DNA from: Siphonodentalium dalli
Taxonomy: Eukaryota; Mollusca; Scaphopoda; Gadilida; Siphonodentaliidae
Reading direction: 5' to 3'
Assembly (NCBI GenBank): GCA_032622095.1
Contig: CP136061.1
Location: 115,514,754 to 115,578,753 of the forward strand
DNA: 64,000 bases
Part shown: in pieces, positions 43,538 to 52,003 of the stretch
Layout of the letters: each line of letters begins with the position of its first letter
Numbering within the stretch: the stretch's first letter is position 1
Position numbers and translations under genes: made by a program
Notes under the pieces: generated by a model
Databases searched by the model: none
Seen by the model: the letters and a program-made list of their open reading frames with translations, nothing else
What the model was told of the DNA's origin: nothing

Positions 43538-44215
43538 TACCACCTAGTGGTGCAGTATGTAAAGAGTGTGCAAAAGACTGCGATATGTAAAGTTTGTAAA
43601 CCACAAGTCCATTCTGTTGGTGCATCAAAGACTTGGGTGGGTATTCCACAAGTCGAAAATGGTGGGTACAAAAACTGGAACAGTACACTTGAAGCACAGC
43701 ATGTAGGAACTAGGATGGGAATCCACAAGCACAAAAGGTGTAAAATCTATCCAATGACCCAATGATATTTTGCCGGTCATAATACTAGTACGGTATGTCC
43801 ATGTTTATCCTATGACCTATCAGTATTTTTGTCCCCCGAAAAATAATGGGGTGGGACTTTCGTAATTAGCTGTGTCCATCCTCCCATATGTTCTTTTGTC
43901 CGTCCTTCGGAAACGTTTGTTGTCTGGATTATAACATTAAAAATATTTGACAGAATTTTATGAACCTTGGTATGTGGTCTTCATATGAGAATGCCCTCTC
44001 AAGTTCAAATTTGGGTCCTGTCTGACCATTTCTGACCGAAATATGCCCCTGTTCAACTTAGAATTTGTTGATTATTTTGTTGTTTGGTTAATTCAAGTAA
44101 TGATTATCTGATAGCTTTCAAATTTAGTATGTGGATTAATCACATGAAAATACAGGTGAAGTTCAGGGTAGGCTATTTTCACATGTATCTGACAATCCAT
44201 TGATAAATTTTTCAG

Positions 44216-44318
44216 GTTATGATATGTCAATGTTTATCCGACGATACTCCAGATATTTAAATGAGAAGGCTTTTTCATACCGACAGATGGCATTCGACTT
44301 CTGCAAAGTTAAAAGAGG
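44216..44318 (+). CDS. Gene B exon 4: ANTH ([21 protein letters not shown])
   Basis: The acceptor is ATTTTTCAG ending 44215 and the donor is GTAAGA at 44319. GT completes Gly from exon 3, 33 codons follow, and GG is carried over. [19 protein letters not shown], then [15 protein letters not shown], is almost identical to the best-conserved ANTH block of PICALM/AP180. Confidence 0.97.
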
Positions 44319-44441
44319 GTAAGATGATTATTAGATTAGTATTAGAACTAAGATCCAGGTCTTTTGTCTTTCAAGTTCCCTTATTGATCAGTCCTACGAT
44401 TTCGAAAAATGTAGGTGCACAGTCAATTTTTGATCCAGGTA

Positions 44442-44535
44442 TATTAATGCCCTAAATAATTGACTCCATAACCACAGCAGAATTATGGGTAATTTTGAAA
44501 ATTTACCCATAAGTCTATTATTTAGGGCATTACTG
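44442..44535. mobile_element. Family D MITE, heavily deleted
   Basis: TTAATGCCCTAAATAATTGA to TATTATTTAGGGCATTACTG, with a deleted centre; only about 94 bp remain. Confidence 0.82.
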
Positions 44536-44647
44536 TACACTATATTTCTTTGGTTCGACTATGGGAAAAAACCTTCTGTATAAACTATAATGTCCAAGAT
44601 CACAAGGCGAACAGTTTTTTCTACCATTCTTTTCAAACCCAGGTGCA

Positions 44648-45113
44648 TTAACCCTTTCAGTGCCAGGGGCCGATCTCATCGGCCCTAATTTAAGGTCTGT
44701 AAAATCGGCCCTAAAATTTTTGTTTTTGTTTTTTGGTTGAATTATTTTTCGGGTATGCTTATTAAGCATGCTACTATAACGAATTTAAAAACAAACTGGA
44801 TAAAACCTTATGGGCATGTTATAACTCAAAACTATCACCAAGTATTCATAGTAATAAAATTTTGATGCCCATGAAAAATGTGAGATTCCCTGGCACTAAA
44901 CCTACAAAATAAGTCTGTTAAAGAAAATAATAAAAAATTATTAAAATTTTAAAAAATTGTACAAAATAATAACAAATGATGAAAAATTGTCAGGCCAATG
45001 CATTCTCTTGTATATGCGAGGCGACCTATGGTCGACTCGCATATATAAGAGAATGCATTGGCACAGGGTATATGGGTTGATACCAAAATCTGACCTGGCA
45101 CTCAAAGGGCTAA
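44648..45113. mobile_element. A2 TTAA MITE
   Basis: TTAACCCTTTCAGTGCCAGG at the left and CCTGGCACTCAAAGGGCTAA at the right (one base changed in the target), one full hairpin at about 44995-45063. Confidence 0.86.
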
Positions 45114-45203
45114 GGCATACAAGCCCCAAAATCATAGGACTGCATTATAAACAATACTGATTCCATTAAATCCAGAAGTATGCACAACAGTGTTAACCAG
45201 ATC

Positions 45204-45373
45204 CACAAATATGTATACCCCATGTCCCGTCAGATATCACAAATATGTATACCCCATGTCCCGTCAGATATCACAAATATGTATACCCCATGTCCCGTCA
45301 GATATCACAAATATGTATACCCCATGTCCCGTCAGATATCACAAATATGTATACCCCATGTCCCGTCAGATAT
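45204..45373 (+). repeat. 34-bp tandem repeat, five identical copies
   Basis: The unit begins CACAAATATGTATACCCC and ends GTCCCGTCAGATAT, repeating at 45204, 45238, 45272, 45306 and 45340. It lies in intron 4 of gene B just after a TTAA element. There are no spacers, so it is not a CRISPR array. The perfect identity suggests recent expansion. Confidence 0.95.
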
Positions 45374-45662
45374 CTCAACCACTGGTTGTAAATCTCAATG
45401 AAGTTTGGTACGGATGTTCACTACTATGAGGACATTCAATAAAGTGTTCAATCATTTTGTTCAGGTTTTCCGTTCTAGAGTTATTTATCTTTGTTTACCT
45501 GAAAATGTTGATGTTTGGACTGTCTGCCTGAGTATCTCCGCCAAGTATCTCTACCCAAGTTATAGGTATGCCTGCACTATACTGACTATAGGTATGCCAC
45601 ATGGGGGCATGCACTGGCTGACAGCTGAGCTCTTGTTCAGATTGTGTTATTCTCTACATAAC

Positions 45663-46094
45663 CAAGCCTACAAAAATGTGTGTCAGTCATTTGCAGACTG
45701 ATGTCCCTAGATTGTGAAGTTAGTGATGCTATCCTGCACAGTGGGCTAGCATCACCAAATTCATCCTCTGTACCCCATTCTGCTTAGACCTCATCTTCTG
45801 GGAAGTATCTACCTTGTTTTTATTTATTTTTCCCTTCTGGGAAGTTTCTATACCCCTAATTTGCAGCAGAAAAAAAGCATAATCGAGGTAACTAATGGTT
45901 GATCATCACCAACTTCAACTTGGGAACTTCAATCTGATAATCTGATTGTAGGTCTCCCATAGCAGTTGAGGCCTAAGCAGAATGAGGTTCCCAGAGGGTG
46001 AATTTGGTGATGCTATCCCGCCTTGCAGGATAGTGTTACTAAATTCACCCTCTGGGGACCTCAATCTGCAAATGACACACTATTTACAGGCTTT
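45663..46094. mobile_element. Family B MITE with 8-bp duplication TACATAAC
   Basis: CAAGCCTACAAAAATGTGTG at the left and ACACTATTTACAGGCTTT at the right, flanked by TACATAAC at 45655-45662 and 46095-46102. It resembles 1957-2402 internally (TTTTCCCTTCTGGGAAGTTT). Confidence 0.88.
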
Positions 46095-46214
46095 TACATA
46101 ACTATAGTTTCAATAGAGATCAGTCAGCCACACCAACGAAAACTGATGCTCGACAATTAATTACTGATAAAAAGAGTGTAGATAAGCATTTGATCACATC
46201 TGTTTGCTTTTCAG

Positions 46215-46254
46215 GAGAGACGATGGCCTTCTAAGGGTTATGGAAGTTGATAAA
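46215..46254 (+). CDS. Gene B exon 5: short ANTH exon (RDDGLLRVMEVDK)
   Basis: The acceptor is TTTGCTTTTCAG ending 46214 and the donor is GTAAGT at 46255. Its 40 nt complete a Gly codon and add thirteen residues, RDDGLLRVMEVDK, aligned with ADGVMRTMNTEK of PICALM. Confidence 0.88.
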
Positions 46255-46434
46255 GTAAGTCTAATAACTGTTAGAAAGAGCAGTAACTCCTATATTATAC
46301 AACATATTGGAAGTAAAATATATGTCAAATAAGATACCTTGTCATTATGCGGAAAAGAAAAAAATTGTGTTTAGAAAACTACCAGTATACATGGATACTA
46401 TGGGAGGTGAAAGTTATATTCATTGGTTAATTAC

Positions 46435-46775
46435 ATTTAAAGTGGTACTGTACACTGAATCTGGCCATTTATATGACATCTCCTTTTATACTCAACAGAA
46501 TATATGCAACAAATAAATGAATTTGGGCCATGGATTTAGTGCCAAATACACTCATGTGCTCCATGAATGATGCAAACAACATGGTAATTATAATGAAAAT
46601 TTATTTATGACTGGAGTTATAATTATAATTACCATGTTGTTTGCATTGTTCATAGAGCACATGCGTGTATTTTGCACTAATCCATGGCTCAAATTCATTA
46701 ATTTGTTGCTTATATTCTGTTGAGTATAAAAGGAGATGGTCCCATAAATGACCGGATTTAAAGGTGGAACATTAG
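46435..46775. mobile_element. Foldback element with about 150-bp arms
   Basis: ACATCTCCTTTTATACTCAA near 46477 pairs with TTGAGTATAAAAGGAGATGG near 46719; ACAACATGGTAATTATAA near 46576 pairs with TTATAATTACCATGTTGT near 46623. A few mismatches; the centre is near 46605. Confidence 0.82.
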
Positions 46776-46790
46776 TCTTTAGCATGCTTA

Positions 46791-46992
46791 AGTCATTAGT
46801 GTATTGGCTGAGATATATGCCGAATGTGCAGACAGATGGACTGACAGATGGATGGACAGAGTATAACAGATTATGCTCTTGTATTATGGAATTATGCTCA
46901 AATGTAAGGGAACATTGAATAAAACTTTAAGCATAAATTTGTTACATCTGTCTGCCCATTTGGCATATATCTCAGCCACGCATTATTGGATC
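46791..46992. repeat. Second foldback, adjacent to the previous one
   Basis: GGCTGAGATATATGCCGAAT near 46806 pairs with TTTGGCATATATCTCAGCCA near 46959, and CAGACAGATGG with CATCTGTCTG. The centre is unpaired. Confidence 0.7.
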
Positions 46993-47130
46993 TGAAAAAA
47001 ATTTGTTATGGAGGTTACCAACTGTGAAGGCATTGGGTCACTTTAATCACAATAGAATAATAATTGATTGACGCTTTATATGGCCAGCTCTCTTTCCATC
47101 AGACTCATTGTTATCTGCCTTATCTTCCAG

Positions 47131-47187
47131 CTGTTGAAGACTTTACCAATCCTCCAGCAGCAACTTGATGCGTTAGTCGAATTTGAG
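47131..47187 (+). CDS. Gene B exon 6: ANTH (LLKTLPILQQQLDALVEFE)
   Basis: The acceptor is CTTATCTTCCAG ending 47130 and the donor is GTGAGT at 47188. It has nineteen whole codons, matching LLKTVPIIQNQMDALLDF of PICALM. Confidence 0.93.
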
Positions 47188-47344
47188 GTGAGTGTTTAAT
47201 GAGTATAATGAGAAATTTGGACCTTAGGCCATCCTGATTCTCAGGACAAAAAGATTGAGTGCAAGTTTTTAAATTAATTCTTTTATTTTTTAATTTATTT
47301 GCTGCAAATACCCTAGAGAGTAGCAAATATAGTTGATAGAGTCA

Positions 47345-47985
47345 GTCACACTCATGGATGGATCCAGGGAACTTTTGATACCGGTAACAGGTTTGGGCGC
47401 CCAAACTCTAGATGACGAAATCCATTATACGTTTTATACGGTTATCTATCTTTGTTTACTTCAAGGTTATAATGGCGGTCATTTTGAAATTAATAAAGAT
47501 GAATTACTAATTGGAGAAAACTGTTTTTACAACAAAAATGTTTTACTACTTACCATATGGGTACGTTTACTAATGATATTAAATGTTATCCTTCAGATTT
47601 TTTTTTATAACTAAGACTCAATCTGATTGACAATTCCCCAATCATTTGTTGCAGTCATATGTATAATGTATGGTGTGCCTTTTATGAAAGTTTCATAATT
47701 TCAGGGTTCAGGAATACCTATTGAACCAAATGGTATCAGACCATAAACTATGAACATTTCCAATCCCAATCATAACATAACAAAATTCACAAAGTTATTC
47801 TTGAGAAACTAATCAAATTTACCACTCACTAAAATTAAAAATGGTGATTCAGTCAGAGAGGCCCAGATTCGCTCTCAATACCCACCCCCACTCGGGCCTA
47901 TGGCCCGAGGGATATGCCTTCGGCATATCATGGCCTGAAAACAGGTGTCCCCAACAAATCCCTGGATCTATCCCTGGTAACACAT
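47345..47985. repeat. Inverted-ended segment with twin short hairpins
   Basis: GGATGGATCCAGGGAAC near 47353 is loosely inverted by CCCTGGATCTATCCCTGG near 47967. Inside are two perfect hairpins side by side: CTCGGGCC-TAT-GGCCCGAG (47891-47909) and GATATGCC-TTC-GGCATATC (47911-47929). No product is recognised for the intervening open frame. Confidence 0.5.
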
Positions 47986-48036
47986 TTCATCAAAAATTAG
48001 AATTAAATTTAGCGGAATGAAGGTTTGACCATGACT

Positions 48037-48274
48037 TTAACCCTTCCATGACTGGAGCTTTCTGAAATTTTGCGATAACCCTGTGCCAGTGCATTCTCTT
48101 ATATATGCAAGTCTCCCATAAGGAGTCTCACATATAAGAGAATGCATTGACCTAACAATATATAACTTGACCTTGTAAGCCATTGCATACCTTTATATAT
48201 GCATATATAAGAGAATGCACTGGCACAGGATCTGTAATGATGCACCAGCGCAGTTCCCGTCATGAAAGGGTTAA
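48037..48274. mobile_element. A3 TTAA MITE
   Basis: TTAACCCTTCCATGACTGG at the left, two partly deleted hairpins, AGTTCCCGTCATGAAAGGG and TTAA at 48271. Confidence 0.88.
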
Positions 48275-48485
48275 GGAATAACGTCATAACTTACTGGCAA
48301 ACTTTTGACAGGGGCAATGTCAATAGCGGTGCAACATTAGATTTTGTTCAAAACAATATGTTACAACTGGTGACCTGCAACCACAGATTCATCTTTAAAT
48401 TACAACCAATTGTGTTGATCATAATTCAAAAACATGATTGACGAAGCATTCATATATTTCTTCTGATACTCAACTGCAGCAGTAA

Positions 48486-48740
48486 CCCTTTTTATACTAA
48501 ATGGATTCTCCCACTCAGGTATAAAAGTATATATATGAAGGCTAACTCAATTTTTGCACAGGAGGGGTCCTCATGAGTAAGCCCAGTACCCACTTTTTGA
48601 GCAAAAACGTGCACGAGCCCCCCGGGCTTACTGACGGGTGTATACAGTATTGCAATTTTCTATTATTCATCTGGAGGGGTTATCAGGAAAAATAAGCAGA
48701 AGGCTGATAATTCAAGTTTTCAATTCTTTATTCTCATCAG
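48486..48740. mobile_element. Family C fragment with an unrelated 110-bp insertion
   Basis: AACCCTTTTTATACTAAATGG and CACTCAGGTATAAAAGTATA, interrupted by about 110 bp (48540-48650, AGTAAGCCC...GGGCTTACT inverted), then CTATTATTCATCTGGAGGGG. Confidence 0.65.
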
Positions 48741-48749
48741 AACATCAAT

Positions 48750-49001
48750 TTAACCCTTTGAGTGCCAGGTCGATTTTTGTATCAACCCATATACCCTGTG
48801 CCAATGCATTCTCTTATATATGCGAGTCGACCATAGGTCGCCTCGCATATATAAGAGAATGCATTGTCCTAACATTTGTTTTTTTTTTTTTTTTTTTTAA
48901 CAATTTTTTACAATTTTAATAATTTATTCTTATATTCTTTAACAGACTTATTTTGTAGGTTAAGGGCCAATGAGATTGGCCCCTGGCACTCAAAGGGTTA
49001 A
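48750..49001. mobile_element. A2 TTAA MITE
   Basis: TTAA at 48750 and 48998, CCCTTTGAGTGCCAGG and CCTGGCACTCAAAGGG ends, one near-perfect hairpin (about 48800-48868), T-rich filler. Confidence 0.93.
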
Positions 49002-49035
49002 TAGCCCGGTCTCCTACAACTTTTTCCTCAATATT

Positions 49036-49273
49036 CAAGCCTTGAAATAGTGAGCCTGTCATTTGCAGAATGAGGTTCCCAGAGGGTGAATTTAGTGATG
49101 CTATCCCGCACCAAATTCACCTTCTGGGAACCTCATTCTGCTAAGGCCTAAGCAGAATGAGGTCCCCAGAGGGTGAATTTGGTGATGCTAGCCCGCTGTG
49201 CGGGATAGCATCACTAAATTCACCCTCTGGGGACCTCATTCTACAAATGACAGGCTCACTATTTCAAGGCTTG
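49036..49273. mobile_element. Short family B MITE with 8-bp duplication TCAATATT
   Basis: CAAGCCTTGAAATAGTGAG and CACTATTTCAAGGCTTG flanked by TCAATATT at 49028-49035 and 49274-49281. The first hairpin is shortened, the second complete. Confidence 0.95.
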
Positions 49274-49663
49274 TCAATATTGTTAAAAAACTTAAACTTT
49301 TTTGTATGGTTGGTTTATGTTCATGCTGACTAAAATATGAAGCATGTGGTCAGAGCGGTGAAAAAAATATTTGATGGCGGTCTCTTTTTTTGCAGTCACC
49401 TTTTCTCTTAATATTTATACAGTTTTATGGGAAGAAGAAATATGTAAAAAAAAAATAATAATTTGAGTAAAACTTATTTAAATCTTTTTCCCCTCCTGCA
49501 TCTACATTTTTTCAATCCAAATGTTCGTAAACTAGGCTATTTTATTGTTGTGGCTTCACCTTATAAATACAGGTGTGGAGAAAATAATTTACAATATGTA
49601 TATTATTTACAATACTAGTAATACAAGCGCAGACGTTTGTTGAACTTATTATCTGAACATACT

Positions 49664-49909
49664 TTAACCCTTTGAGTGCCAGGTCCGATTTTTGTATCAA
49701 CCCATATACCCTGTGCCAATGCATTCTTTTATATATGCGAGTCGACCATAGGTCGCCTCGCATATATAAGAGAATGCATTGGCTTAACAATTATTATTTT
49801 ATTTTTTTTACAATTTTTTACAATTTTAATATATGTTATTATATTCTTTAACAGACTTATTGTGTAGGTTAGGGCCGATAATATCGGCCCCTGGCACTCA
49901 AAGGGCTAT
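49664..49909. mobile_element. A2 TTAA MITE nested in a family C remnant
   Basis: TTAACCCTTTGAGTGCCAGG at the left, one hairpin, GGCACTCAAAGGGCTA at the right. The flanks read TTATTATCTGAACAT and GGGAACTACTTGTCAATC, which are contiguous in uninterrupted C copies. Confidence 0.85.
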
Positions 49910-49946
49910 GGGAACTACTTGTCAATCAGTATTTAGTATAGAAAGG

Positions 49947-50400
49947 GTAACCCTTTACCCAACAGAACGGCCCTGTGCCAATGCATTCTCTTATATATGC
50001 GAGTCGACCATAGGTCGCCTCGCATATATAAGAGAATGCATTGGCTTAACACATATTAAAAATGATAAAATTGTCAAAGAATGTAGAAAAATATTATAAA
50101 AATTGTTAAAAAATGTAAGAAAAAATTATAAAATTGTTAAAGAATGTAAGAAAAAATGGTAAAAAGTGTTAAAAAAGAGTTTTTTTAGGCCAATGCATTC
50201 TCTTATATATGCGAGGCGACCTATGGTCGACTCGCATATATAAGAGAATGCATTGGCACAGGGCATAACTGTAACCATCACAATGTGGTCAATGAACCGG
50301 TTCCAATGATATCCATATTTGTATGGTGTTATTGAGACAGACCGAAGATATTTTAGGCTGTTGAAGCTTTATTTGGCCGTTTTGTTGGGTAAAGGGTTAA
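49947..50400. mobile_element. A1 TTAA MITE
   Basis: TAACCCTTTACCCAACAG at the left, two near-perfect hairpins (about 49978-50047 and 50190-50258) with AT filler, TTTTGTTGGGTAAAGGG and TTAA at 50397. Confidence 0.92.
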
Positions 50401-51102
50401 TAGGTGGTCATTTCTTCAAAGAAAGTACATGTAATTAATTCTCATTCTGTTCTGACCGTGAAACGAATTCTGAGTTATATTCTGCAGACAATCCCTATTT
50501 ATTGATTTTTTGGATGGATGATAAGCGGAGTTCAAATTAACTCCACCATTTTTTTTATTGGCTATTAGCATGAATAGCTATGATTTTATCAGCATAGTCT
50601 GCTTTTAGCGATGCAAAAAAGTCATAAAAACATTAAGTGTGCATTTGTTATTGCACAGATTATTTAACCCCTAGAGAATAAATTTTCCACATTGCTGAAT
50701 ATTACCAATTAATCAAGACATTTGGTTTAATGTTTTTACCATTATATAATTGATATCTATGTATATAAAAGAGTAGGATATGTCCGTCCATCTGTGCATG
50801 ATTTCCCTCCCAGACCTATTGACCATTTTCAACCAAATGGTTATATAATTGATATATTGTATAGCTCTGTTGCAGTCATGAGCAAGTCACATTTTTTCAA
50901 TTCATTTTTATTTATTTTTTATTTTTTAGGAATTTATTTAATTTATTTTATCATATTGTTGTTTTTTTCTGGATTTCACAATCCGAAGTAATTCCCATGA
51001 CTATGTCAAAATAACAGTTTGGAATGGATTGTAATAGTGTTTTTCATTGCATAATAATATTTATCTAATCATAGAAGACTGATGTGCTGTTAGATCAACT
51101 TA
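50401..51102. other. Intron 6 of gene B, no feature seen
   Basis: AT-rich unique sequence with GTCCGTCCATCTG and TGACCATTTTCAACCAAATGG near 50780-50840, reminiscent of other GTCCGTCC repeats but too short to classify. Confidence 0.5.
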
Positions 51103-51309
51103 CAGTAATGCCCTAAATAATCAACTCCTTAACCACAGCAGAATTATGGGTAACTTTTCAGGAATTAGTCGGAAATAAGGCTTGTTGCTATTCATAGGAA
51201 TACTGAGAGCTTTCCGATGAATGGCAACAAGCCATATTTCCGACTAAATCCTGAAAAGTTACCCATAATTCTGCTGTGGTTAAGGAGTCAATTATTTAGG
51301 GCATTACTG
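51103..51309. mobile_element. Family D foldback MITE
   Basis: CAGTAATGCCCTAAATAATC to TAATTATTTAGGGCATTACTG, TA at the left only (GC at the right). Confidence 0.88.
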
Positions 51310-51389
51310 CATGTTAACACAGACTGCATGAATATTTTGGACTTGTCCCGTGGCTATATAACAACTGTGGTTTATCTCGTTGTGGGCCT

Positions 51390-51867
51390 TTAACCCTTTA
51401 AACCTGTTTGGTCAGAAAAAGGCCGACATACAAACAGCTATAACCCGGTTGGCAGGAAAACTGGTCGCCCCCAACTTACGTCATCTAAAAAGGAAATGTG
51501 GCATCTTAAATATATAATTCAGGGTTGCATAGGGACACCTGGTGATGTTTGTTGGCAAGCATGGCATAGCAAGGCCAACTACTGAATACATGTGTATCTT
51601 GGAGTCGTTTATATATGATAAGTAGTCCTTTTCTTAAATTAAACATTGGAACACCAACCAGCTGATGCCGTTTGAATCATCTGACATAATAGTCACAAAC
51701 AAATAATGTCAATAAATATATTGTTACTTTGCGATAACTTGTGATATTAACTTGGCGATAACTGTTATCAGGCATGGCATAGCAAATTTAAGGCCAACTA
51801 CTGAACATATCCTCATTTGTATATGATACATAGTCGCAAAATTTCACGAAGCTCCAGTCATGGTTAA
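51390..51867. mobile_element. Composite TTAA-bounded repeat ending 24 nt before exon 7
   Basis: TTAACCCTTTAAACCTGTTTG at the left; TCACGAAGCTCCAGTCATGG and TTAA (51864-51867) at the right. The right end is A3-like; the left belongs to another terminus. Internal direct repeat GGCATGGCATAGCAA...GGCCAACTACTGAA occurs at about 51565 and 51774. Confidence 0.6.
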
Positions 51868-51891
51868 TATTTTTATTAACTTTCATTTTAG

Positions 51892-52003
51892 TGTTCTCAC
51901 AGTGATATGGCGAATGGTGTGATAAAATCGTGCTTCTTCTTGTTATTTAAAGACCTGATGAGGCTATTTGCTTGTTATAACGATGGCGTAATTAATCTCT
52001 TAG
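51892..52003 (+). CDS. Gene B exon 7: ANTH ([19 protein letters not shown]), its 3' third forming unit 1 of a tandem array
   Basis: The acceptor is AACTTTCATTTTAG ending 51891. The sequence reads [20 protein letters not shown], then [17 protein letters not shown] plus one base, matching [30 protein letters not shown] of PICALM. The donor TTAG|GTAAGT at 52004 gives phase 1, and G+CT = Ala joins exon 8. The last 33 nt (from 51971) together with the first 33 nt of the intron form the first unit of a 42-unit array. Without splicing, translation would stop at TAA 27 nt into the intron. A TTAA-flanked repeat ends 24 nt before the exon. Confidence 0.95.

Noticed and set aside
45204-45373. Regular 34-bp repeats, CRISPR-like at first sight
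   Set aside because: Units are contiguous without spacers and the DNA is clearly animal; it is a plain tandem repeat.
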